Shown here: positions 1 to 9,579 of the stretch, piece after piece
Layout: every line of letters starts with the position of its first letter
Position numbering within the stretch: the first letter of the stretch is position 1
Assembly: GCA_020796225.1 (NCBI GenBank)
Contig: CM036767.1
Coordinates: 19,187,927-19,251,926, forward strand
Length of the DNA stretch: 64,000 nt
Direction of reading: 5' to 3'
From: Arion vulgaris
Taxonomy: Eukaryota > Mollusca > Gastropoda > Stylommatophora > Arionidae
Translations under genes and position numbers: made by a program
The notes under the pieces: model-generated
The model's database searches: none
Told to the model about the DNA's origin: nothing
Seen by the model: only the letters and a program-made list of their open reading frames with translations

Positions 1-111
1 TGTGCTGGCCTACTTGTAGGCGCATAACTGGCCCAACATACAATCGCTCTTAGGCTCAGATCACACAGAGTGGTTAACAAGTGGTCGATATGGAGTTTCG
101 AGGAAGAAGAA
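1..111 (+). mobile_element. SINE E3, 3' half (cut by window edge)
   Basis: Body of SINE E3 from TGTGCTGGCCTACTTGTAGG to the (GAA)-rich tail. The head lies outside the window. Confidence 0.85.
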
Positions 112-197
112 TTCACTAAGTTTAAGATAAACTTCAAATTAATTCACTAAGTTTAATATTACCTTTTTCAAGATTTCTCTTTACATATTCCTAATTC

Positions 198-435
198 TTC
201 TTCTTCAAACGCTCCATATCATCCACTTGCTAACCACTCATTGTGAATTGTATGTGATCTGATCCTAAGAGCGATTGTCGTTGTGCAGTTATGCCTACAA
301 TAGCTAGCACATCAGATTTCTGCTATGCTTTATTTACTAGGTAGCTTCCTAGGACCTACCTCAGTCACCTCTTACGACATGCCTTGAGGTTGCAGTGTTA
401 CTATTCATTGCTCCTTAAGCCTAACAACACATGGC
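198..435 (-). mobile_element. SINE E3
   Basis: A full unit in reverse: (TTC)n tail at 198, body, then the head with CATGCCTTGAGGTTGCAGTG. Divergent at the 5' end. Confidence 0.82.
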
Positions 436-689
436 GATATTCCTAATTAATTCACTAAGTTTAATATTACCTCTTTCAACATTTCTCTTTACATGTTTAC
501 GGCAAATTATTTGACTGTTTAATTACATCTTTCAATATTGTTCTCCTTCCATTTCTAACTTGTTCAGGATTACATAATTCATTAACTTATGTTTAAAACT
601 GATGCAGTTATATTACATTATTCTGAAGATATTTACAAATTCACAACAAACAGAAGCAAGCAGGATTAGCCAGTTGAGAGCTCACATAT

Positions 690-2560
690 ATGAAAGCTCA
701 AAGCTAAAGAATGACTAGCAGGAAAAAACACATTTTAACTCAATTATTAACAGGGAATCATTTCTTCTCCTTCTTATTCACCTTTCAACTACTCCCAATG
801 GTATATATTAATGATCTGCCACAAACTCTGCCCAGACATGTATCACACTCTCTCCATGCTGATGATCTAGCTGTGTGGTACACCTCCGAGTTTCTGGGTC
901 CTGCCATCTTTAAACTCCAGGCCAGCCTGAACAGCGTCATAATGTGGGCAAGTAAATGGGGTCTAGAAATAAACCGAAGCAAAACTATAGCAACGCTTTT
1001 CTCATTGTCAACAAAGGAAGAACACTTCAGACTGAAATTTAACGATGATATCGTTCCCGTTCCCATACTCCAACCTTTTTGGGAGTTAAGCTTGACAGTC
1101 GTCTGACATGGAAACATCACATAATGGAAACAAACAGAAAGGCTATGAGGAAACAAAGTGTGATACGGAAGCTGGCTGGAACTACCTGGGAGCTGATATT
1201 CGAATCCTGAGTCAGGTGTACACTGGTGCAGTTAGACCGACCCTCGAATATGCATCATCGACATGGATATCAGCAGCCCATTCAAACAAATCGATACTGG
1301 AAAAAACACAAAACAGGTGTCTGCGTACTATTTTGGGAGCCATGAAATCTACACCAATTGTAGAAATGGAAAAGGCAGCCAACATCCAGCCCTTGGAAGA
1401 CAGAAGAAGGAGAAAGTGATTCTACAGACTGAAAGGATCAAAAGAATGCCTCACCATCCACTGCATGAAAAAATGGCGGCTAGAACAAAGAACAGACTAA
1501 AGCGTACAAGTCTAAACCACAAAGCAAAAGAAATAGGAAAGTCATACTTGGAACTACTAAATCATAATTCCATACATGAAGAATTGCTTTTTGATCACTG
1601 GGAACCAGACTCAGTACCACTAAACTTCTCAACCTCCATCCCTAAATTATTAAGCAAAGATGCCGAGCCTAATCTAGTGAAAAAGCAATTACAATGGAAC
1701 ATCTCCATTACATGTTTCCAGAAGACAGCTGGATAAGAATTTACACAGATGGATCGGCAATGGAGGCAACCATGAATGGTGGAGCAGGAGTGTACATTAG
1801 GCACCCAGATGCTACCACTGTGTCTCTAGCGGCTCCTACTGGAAGAATATGTTCCAACTACAAAGCAGAACTCATAGTCCTTCTGATGGCAGCACAGCAC
1901 AATGAATAAGCTGCAAGCAGCTGCAAGCAAGATGGTATTTCTTTCAGACTCATTGTCAGCTATACAAGCCCTGGAGGCTAAATCCACTGACAGCACAGTA
2001 CAAAAACTACAAAGAGAACTTGCTCAGCTTTCAGAAAAGGCAGAAATTCACTTGCAGTGGATTCCATCTCACTGTGGCATTGCAGGCAATGAGAGTGCTG
2101 ATGTCTTAGCTAAGGAGGGCAGTGCCAAAGAGCAAATTTACCAACCCTTGTCTTTTCAAGAGGTCAAAACCCTCATACAGAGAAAATCTGCAGTAGACTG
2201 GAAGACAAACACTGGATATGATTATGGAAAAGACTCCCTCAAAGACCTAAGCAGAACAGACCAGGTCATTATATTTGACTACGCACCGGACACTGCAGAC
2301 TCAACAAACACTTATACAGACTAGGAATAAGTCAAACAGCTCTCTGCCAGTGTCAGCAGGCAGAACAGACACCAGAGCATATCCTGCAAGACTGTCCTCT
2401 TCTGTGTGAGCTGAGAAGCAACATGTGGCCACACCCAGTCGACCTGAAAACTAAGCTTTGGGAAACCTGACAGACCTGAAGCTGTCTGCCCAGTTTGTGG
2501 TCCACAGTAAATTAGCGCATGACCAGAGATCGCTGAAGAAGAAGAAGAACTACTCCCAAT
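690..2560 (+). mobile_element. LINE, I-type with RNase H, 5'-truncated
   Basis: The copy begins inside the reverse transcriptase: the active-site motif reads HADDLAVW near residue 50 of the first open block (711-1106). The thumb region follows in other frames (TGAVRPTLEYASSTW, RCLRTILGAMKSTP). An RNase H domain spans about 1728-2140 with IYTDGSAM, SNYKAEL, FLSDSLSAIQALE and [18 protein letters not shown], so all four acidic positions are present. A C-terminal zinc-binding segment ([18 protein letters not shown]) and a (GAA)n tail end the element. At least four frameshifts show it is dead. Partial copies of the same 3' end occur at 16692, 25490 and 56165. Confidence 0.88.
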
Positions 2561-2965
2561 GGAGCACAGGTCTTCAACAAACTTCTAGTTCTTCCTCTCT
2601 TCTGCCATCCCTTCCAATTCTTTCCGTGTTTTGCCTATCCTTTTAATATCAGTCTCCAGCTCTCTTCTCCAGGTCTGTCTAGTCCTTTCCCTGCTCCTCT
2701 TTCCCAGCGGGTTCCAAAACATTGCCTGTCTTGCAATGCTTCAGTCGTCTTCTAATGTGCGGCTTATCCATCGTCAGCCTCTCTTTTTTAGCTCTTTCTC
2801 CACTGGTATCTGCATAGTTCTTTCTGAGTTCCTTGTTCGTAATCTTATCAAAATATCTCAGTCCCTCTATTCTACGTAAGCATCCATTTATGGTCTGTAG
2901 TTTTCTGGTGGTTTATTTTGTTGTCCTCCATGTTTCCGAGCCATAGAACAGCACTGACTTCACAA
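2560..2965 (-). mobile_element. LINE, RTE-like 3' portion, old copy
   Basis: Reads on the minus strand as the end of an RTE-like reverse transcriptase tail. Phrases shared with 28200-28640 include the segments around AGTCCCTCTATTCT and CTCCATGTTTC. Divergence is high and no frame is open. Confidence 0.65.
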
Positions 2966-3127
2966 GGAAATCATTTAGAACTAGAAAAACGTGTGGATTT
3001 TAATAATAAAATGAGGGAGGAAAAGTCAAACAAAAATATGGAAAGTTCTGTGTTAGGGAAGGGAGTTTCAACACTTAAAATATGTGGCCTTGTATGCTAA
3101 AGATTAACTAGCTACTGGAACAATGTC

Positions 3128-3535
3128 TTCTTTCTTCTCTCTCTAATTCTGTTTTGTCTCACAGCGTCAGGATAAGAAGAGTTTTCTAGAACAGGGAACA
3201 GGCTTTTTTGTGCACTCCATAAATAGTGTTATTTCTGAGGCAGTACACCTTTTGTGTGGATGGCCTTTTGCTTTGTATCCGTGGTATCAAAGTAGCATTG
3301 TCCTCATAGTAGTCGGTAATCTGTTTATGTGGCCAAACCACTGAAATTGTTGTTTCTTGATGAAGTTACTGATGTTGAATCCAATTTTTCTTCCTGATGT
3401 CTTTATTTTTAAACCAGTCTCTTCTTGATATTCCCAGCATTCTGAGCAGACACTTCATCTCTGTCGTGTCTAGTTCTCTTCTAACATTTGATGTCATGGT
3501 CCAGAATTGGCACTGATAGTATAACGTCGGGAGAA
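3128..3535 (-). mobile_element. LINE 3' tail (family G)
   Basis: Homologous to 39903-40720 and 11345-11490. Shared words include CAGCGTCAGGATAAGAAGAG and CTTTTGCTTTGTATCC. No open frame. The tail end faces left with a (TTC)-rich run at 3130. Confidence 0.7.
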
Positions 3536-3805
3536 AGATTAAGGTAAACTATTATAAACAGGAAAATGTATTTGAACAGGAAAGTCTAGAAGCAATTAAC
3601 AGGAAGATAAGAGAAAAAATGTCAATAGTAAACCTGGAGAGTTAGTTATATGCCTGGTAAGGAGGCTTGTAAACTTATTGCATCTGATCTTGAATGCTAC
3701 AGATTAACAAGCTGACTAGAACAGAGTAAACTATTATAAACAGGAAAATGTGTTTGAACAGGCAAGTATTGCAGTAATTAATAGGAAGATAACAAGAAAA
3801 GTGTC

Positions 3806-5020
3806 TTGCTGAGGGAAACTGGCATCGATTGGGTAGAAAATAGTCAATTAGAAGATTTGGATTTTAAAGATGATTTTGCTTTATTAAGTAAAAACAATCA
3901 AGATATGCAAAGAAAAACAGGTAACTTGTCATCTATAGCACCAAAAGTTGGACTGCAGATAAACTATGAAAAAACAAATATAATGAAGACACCTATGGCA
4001 AGTAATGCAGATATCACACTGGAATCTAAAATGATAAAAATAACAGAGCAGTTCACCTATTTAGGTAGCAAATTTGATTGCACAGGAAATGTTCATAAAG
4101 AAATTATGATACAAATTGGCAAAGCAACATCAGCTTTTAAAAGTCTAAATCAGCGTTTCCCAAAGTGGGCGGTACCGCCCCCTGTGGGCGCTGAAGCCTT
4201 CCAGGTGGGGGCGATGGTGGGTTCAGAAGCATTTGGGGGGAGTTTTTTCTTGATTTTGCTATTGAATAGGCATTAAAATTTTGAATTATGTATTTTAATT
4301 CATCTTATGCCCATCTTACATGATCCATTTTTATATCAATTTTCTATTTCATGTATATAATCATTTGAAAATTGACCATGTATTACAGAAATATATATCA
4401 ATTTTCTATGTCAAAGTGAAAATAGAGCACGTATATATATGTGGGGTGTGGGGGAGGGGGGCGTTACAAAGTTTATGTCGTGAAAAGTGGGCGCGGACCG
4501 AAAAGTTTGGGAATCTATGGTCTAAATAAAATATGGAACTGCAAGTTATATAGTATTAAACTAAATTACGAATTTTCAATTCAAATGTTGTTTTAATTTT
4601 AACATATGCCAGCGAGAGTTGGAAAATGACTAAAGATATAGAAAGCAAGTTGAATGCATTTGAGAATAGATGTCTGCGAAAAATAATGAACATAAAATGG
4701 AATGAATTCAGAAGTGAAGAAATCAGAGAAATGTCTGGTCAACCACTAGTAACAACTGTTATAAGAAGGAGGAGATGGAGATATGTTGACGGACCTTGAG
4801 AAATGATGAAAGAATATCAAAGTGGGATACAAAGGGTTCAAGAAAGAGAGGACAACCTAGGGAGACCCTGAAACGAACTTTGCTGAGAGAGGCAAGAAAT
4901 ATCGATCTCAGTTCCACGAAGGAGATTGAGCGAGTTGCCCAGGATAGAGCGATATGAAGAAGTTGCTTGCAGGCCCTACGTAACGTATAACGGTACAAGA
5001 GGAATTATTATTATATTTAA
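3806..5020 (+). mobile_element. LINE RT fragment and 3' end, split by a MITE
   Basis: The first part (3806-4150) encodes RT palm and beyond: LEDLDFKDDFALLSKN (a DD variant of the FADD motif), VGLQINYEKTNIM and FTYLGSKFDCTGN. After the nested hAT MITE the coding tail resumes (about 4610-4960): NRCLRKIMNIKWNEFRSEEI, then RRRRWRYVG and KRGQPRETLKRTL. It ends in a TTATTATTA run. The copy is old, but its frame is still long. Confidence 0.8.
4151..4519. mobile_element. hAT-type MITE with 8-bp target duplication
   Basis: Ends are CAGCGTTTCCCAAAGT and, inverted, CATAGATTCCCAAACT. The 8-bp direct repeat GTCTAAAT flanks it at 4143-4150 and 4520-4527. The 369-bp body has no coding capacity. Length of duplication and CAG-type termini fit hAT, and the TTTCCCAAA end resembles Buster-like non-autonomous elements. 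It lies inside the LINE at 3806-5020. Confidence 0.88.
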
Positions 5021-5569
5021 GAAGAAAAGTGTCAATGGTAAACTTGGAGAATGATATGTCTAGGAAGTAGGCTTGTAAACTTACTGTATCTGATCTTATA
5101 TGCTACAGATTAATAGCTACTAGAACAGTGTCAACTATTTAAACAGGAAAGTCTATACAATTAATAGAAGATAGAAAAGGTCATTTAACTTGAATGATAT
5201 GATCTAGGAAGTATGTAAATTACTGTATCTGATCTTATGCAGATTAAACTAGTGACTAGAACAGTGTCAACTTTATAACAGGGAATCTTATAGCAATTAA
5301 TAGAGATAAGAGAAAAGTGTCAATGGTAAACTTGGAGAATGGTATGCCTGGGAAGGAGGCTTGTAAACTTACTGTATCTGATCTTATATGCTACAGATTA
5401 AACTAGCTGACTAGAACAGTGTAAACTATTATAAACAGGAAAGTCTTGTAGCAATTAATAGGAAGATAAGAGGAAAAAGTGTCAATGGTAAACTTGGAGA
5501 ATGATATGCCTGGGAAGGAGGCTTGTAAACTTACAGCATCTGGTCTTGAATTCTAAACAACATGAAATT

Positions 5570-6430
5570 TATACTTGAGATTAAATATACTGTATAATAA
5601 CACAGTTGCTCTAACTGATTAGCTATTGAATCGAAAAACGGGTTGTTGCTGAATTAAATTTAGCTCCCATTTTCCCATTGCAGGTATATCTACAAATTCA
5701 GCTGCAGTTTTCTTAATTATTAACAGATTTTTAGGAGTAATATACCATTTTGTAGGTAAATGAATTTTCTTTAAGATCGTTCTAAAACAAATAAATAGTC
5801 ACGTTCCCAACGGTTTATAGGAGCCAATCATTTAACTTCTTGTCTGTGCTGGGAGCTGTGTGTACCAGTTGTTTTTGTTTTATTCCCACACTTGGTATGA
5901 TACCATTCATTATTATAGTTCTCATTCCACAATTAGTGCTCAGTTATCTTGAAACAAATCATGACATATTCTTTACAGGACGTTGTCATCAACCACAGTA
6001 AACAAGTCGATTTTCTAGGCACTACTTATACGCTAGGTAGTTTGCCATTGCTTTCTGAATGGTGAGGTCTATTTTTATCATTTGTAAAAATACACGAGAA
6101 TAAATTTGCTTCCCAAACTGCCGTCGCGAGTTTGAACCAGGTACTCTTGAGTTGTGATTGAGCTCACTACCGCTTAAGCTACAGATACCCACAAAGTTAC
6201 ATTACAACCTTAAAAACAGAGACCTTAAATATCTATTCTTGGCTGCTTTGTCAGCTCTAACAGCCTTTCATATAACAAATCAAATCTGACATCTTGATAC
6301 AATATAACTCAGTGGATGTGGTACTATGAAGGGGGGTTTTCTGTTTGTAAAATATTACCACTAGTCCATCCGTACAAATGTGCATCCTATTGGACAATAT
6401 GCATGCACACTGTTATTGGGAATAAGTCAG
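5570..6430. other. no recognised feature
   Basis: AT-rich sequence with no long frame, tandem unit or similarity to the repeat families named here. A stretch near 6115-6190 has a tRNA-like phrase (GTTTGAACC) and may be an old SINE remnant. Confidence 0.4.
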
Positions 6431-6435
6431 CCTGT

Positions 6436-6685
6436 GCGATGCCGGGGTCCGCAAGGGAAGCAAAGAATAGTACCACTTCGACCTACAAGGCATGTCGTAA
6501 GAGGCGACTGCTGAAGGATCAATGGAAGCTACCTAGTTAGTAAAAGCATCGCAGAAATCAGATGTTCTGGCCTACTTGTAGGTACATAACTGGCACAACG
6601 TACAATCACTCTTAGGCTCAGATCACATACAAATCACACAGTGGTTAACAAGTGGTCGATATGGAGCGTTCGAAGAAAAAGAACT
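6436..6685 (+). mobile_element. SINE E3
   Basis: Head with GCAAGGGAAGCAAAGAATAG and GGCATGTCGTAAGAGGCGAC, then the standard body and a GAAGAAAAAGAA tail. Confidence 0.88.
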
Positions 6686-6764
6686 GGGAATAAGTCCGAA
6701 TTATATGGACTAGAATAGAAAAATAAATATGGGCAACTTTCTGACAACGGAGATGCACCGTAAA

Positions 6765-6985
6765 AGAGCAGTGACTCGGGACGTGATGATCCTGACGAGG
6801 GGCTCTGATGTAGTTTGGAGGACGTTGAAAATTATATTTGAGTTTTCATTTAATGTTAATTATCTTAGTTTTGAGTAGCGGCTTTTCAGTCTATTCTCAT
6901 TGATTTTCAAATGGTGTTCTTTTACATGCTCAACATGAACATGGTACCTATACTTTATCATCCATCTCTGACAGGGCTAGGCAAT
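6765..6985 (-). mobile_element. SINE C fragment
   Basis: Matches the body of SINE C as seen at 7888-8185 and 63612-64000, in the same orientation. tRNA-like head missing. Confidence 0.65.
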
Positions 6986-6989
6986 ATCA

Positions 6990-7390
6990 CCTACAAGCGT
7001 CAACAATTTGCAGAATCACATTCATCTTTGTTCTGGGACACATGTATGTCGATGGCAATGAGAGAGCAGACAGGCTGGCTGGCTGTGCCACCAAATCAGG
7101 GGATCAGCCAATGGATAGAGCTAACATTCTAAGCATCCTCATAAAGTGTGGCCACAAAGAAGATTTTCATTTAAACCAATCCACGTTGACTGTTAGAGTT
7201 CGGATTTAAGTGGCCAGAAAAGAATAGAACAAGTATATGAGTAGGCTCATCAATCAACATCGAACTGGTAAGGTTAGTCGATGGACACTGTTATTGTGAA
7301 GAAGATCGGAGCGCATATGGACATGTCCGGAGTGCAATGAAGATATTCCAAACTGAAATTGTAACCTACCCTGATATCAGGGATCACTAA
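6990..7390 (+). mobile_element. LINE RNase H fragment (family N)
   Basis: Broken coding sequence for the end of RNase [16 protein letters not shown] words are visible across frames near 7040-7080. It ends with the family tail around CGGAGCGCATATGGACATG and GTCCGGAGTGCAATGAAGAT. Related to 20870, 36600, 38255 and 41260. Confidence 0.72.
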
Positions 7391-7735
7391 AGAACAAAAT
7401 GATTGCTCCCCATGGAACACAAACTCCCCATGGAACACAAACTGAGTACTTTTGGAACATTAAGTGAGCACTGTACCTCATTGTTACAATGACCAGCAAA
7501 AAAATAAAAATGTAGAAAGTTCAAATTGTTAGAAGTACATAACAAAGAATATATAAGGATTAAGTAAATGATATGCTAGAAAAAATAAGCAAAATGTTAT
7601 TATAAATTGAAGCCAAAAAATATTTTGATTCAATAAAAATGACAGGATTAAATACAAAATAAATATATGAATCTGATTTAAAATATGTTAGAATAAAGCA
7701 AAATAAAATGGGCGCGAGTCAGTTCTGATGATCCA
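7390..7735. other. no recognised feature
   Basis: AT-rich DNA with a short direct repeat of CTCCCCATGGAACACAAACT near 7410-7440. Nothing else seen. Confidence 0.4.
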
Positions 7736-7887
7736 TATGGGGTCTCTATGGCGAAGTGGTTAAGATGTTTGCATGTCATTCTGAAGGCTGTAGGTTCAAA
7801 TCCAGATCGAGGTACATGGGTAATTTTTTCATGATATACCAAGGATTGTTACTGGAGCTACAGAGCATTTCTGCCGACAAGAGACTC
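7736..7887 (+). mobile_element. SINE B, 3'-truncated
   Basis: tRNA-like head with A box (TGGCGAAGTGGTTAAGA) and B box (GGTTCAAATCC), then the SINE B body up to GAGACTCGA. It runs directly into a SINE C on the other strand. Confidence 0.8.
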
Positions 7888-8185
7888 GATTGACTGATTT
7901 AAATAGGACCATCATCCTTGCACTTCGGTGAGTAACTATGTGTGCTCCGATCTTTTTCTTACACAATAAGATCTCAGCTGCAGTGCACAAACTCCATAGC
8001 TCCAGTGAGGGTCCCTGATGTAATTTTTAAGACAATGTTGTAGAAATTTTATTTTCAATCTTTTCCAATGATTTCTGCCCAGGCAGCGACTTTCCAGCCT
8101 GCTATTCTAAATTTTGAACTGCCAAGAGTTCCCATAGGTGCTCAAATTGAACGTGGGACCTATGTCAGAGATGGTGCCATATGGG
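7888..8185 (-). mobile_element. SINE C, 5'-truncated
   Basis: Tail (AATC-like) at 7888, then the conserved body TGATGGTCC...GAGATCTTATTGTG read in reverse, to near 8185. Confidence 0.78.
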
Positions 8186-8530
8186 AACACCGGGTGCAAT
8201 GAAGTTGATCCTTCGCCTCTAGACCCTTTTGTTTTTAGATCTGTTATGACCTCGCCCAATCAGAGCTGACATCATGTTATAGTGTGACATGTGGTACTAA
8301 TAAGTGAGATTTTATATTTGTAAAATCTAATCTGTAACCTTTCTGTACACATTGTTGTCATATTGGACAATATTTCTCCAGGTTATCGGGTGTTGGTTTA
8401 GGACTAACAACCCAACTGAATGCTGACTTCACACCGACCAGGTCGTTGCTGATAGCAACAATGTGATATTAGATCTGATTGTCACATGCCCATAAGTGGG
8501 TTATGAGACTTGGTTATTTCTCTACCGCCT

Positions 8531-8951
8531 TTAACAAATCATATCATGGGGATACTGATAACAATGGTCTTCAGTTTCTACAAGGTATGTCTGGCACTGG
8601 TGTGTTGACCAAAAAATGGTTGATCCGGTATAGTTTGTGCTGAGTTGATACCCTCTTGTGCTTGGTTCATTATTGTCATAGCGTATTGGTTGGTTTCTTT
8701 TCTGAATATATGGAGCCCATCCCTTTAACTTTGTCACTTTAACAGTCCAGAATTTATCTCTCTCTCTCTCATGGACCAGATGTCCTGCATCGGCAGCCGC
8801 CATGCTCAAATCCTTAGTCACATTCTGAAGCGCATGGTCTTCCTCTTCTTCTCTTTGCCGGTATGCCTCCTTACATAATGGTCTTCCGCATTAGAAATCC
8901 CCTGCAAAATGTTAAAAACATGTCTCAGAGCAGGTGTAAAAGCAGTTATCC
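8531..8951 (-). mobile_element. LINE 3' tail (family H)
   Basis: Codes for the C-terminal end of a LINE polyprotein: TKDLSMAAADAGHLVHERER and, in other copies, HLAYEREK. Copies occur at 9760, 23490, 27040 and 34365. No enzyme domain is left. Confidence 0.72.
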
Positions 8952-9295
8952 TCTCTAGCACAGGCCAGACAACTGGCCGGGTATTCCTGACCTAGATAAG
9001 AAAAGGGATCTGGAAATTACAGATGTTTGATAGAACACTGCACGCTTTTTACAATTTTACTCAATTCTGTGAGTCTATGGTTATTTATTGTGAAAAAATA
9101 TTTATATTATTGATATTCCTTATTGTTAAACTTAACTTGCATAATATGACTTCAAGTTAGCATTTTGTGTTGATTTTAAAATGAATTCATCTATATACAC
9201 CAATACTAGAATGCGAGGTCATGTGGTGTAGTTGGGGTCTGATTTCCCACAATTCTTACCTGAGGCCGAAGGCCCACTAGTTTATAGTTGGCTCT
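8952..9295 (+). mobile_element. repeat P, copy 1 (non-autonomous element)
   Basis: About 340 bp, related over its whole length to the reverse complement of 52902-53216. Ends contain GGCCAGACAAC and TATAGTTGGCTCT. No coding capacity. Probably a small DNA transposon. Confidence 0.78.
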
Positions 9296-9579
9296 GCTTT
9301 GCAGTGACTATTTTTTTTAAAAAAAGGAAAAACTGTTGTTACTGCCTGTAGTATCACTTTTTAGGTCGGTGTAGGACAGGTGGGACGAGAGCCTAAGGAA
9401 TTTAAAGACAACATGGCTAGTGCAGTCACCACAAACTGATCAAGTTAGGATTTTTCATTTCTGTCCACAACAGATAAAAATCCTTGGCCGTACCATGAAT
9501 TAAACACGGTCTCCGCATGGGAGCCGCTCTAATCCATTCGGCCAGACCTCCATAAGATACACAGGACAATGTCCCTTAC

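Larger units (their letters stand above)
2970..5570. repeat. tandem array of a unit of about 180 bp, interrupted
   Basis: Units share GGAGGCTTGTAAACTTACTG, a CTAGAACAGTGT block and AACAGGAAAGTCTT. Clear units lie at 3535-3805 and 5020-5560, and an old one at 2975-3120. A LINE tail (3128-3535) and a LINE (3806-5020) were inserted between units: unit sequence stops at GAAAAGTGTC on one side and resumes with the same words on the other. Confidence 0.75.

Noticed and set aside
8531..9579. Further HGS exons left of exon C
   Set aside because: The frames there are a LINE tail and repeat P. No VNVRNK-type or FYVE sequence was seen.
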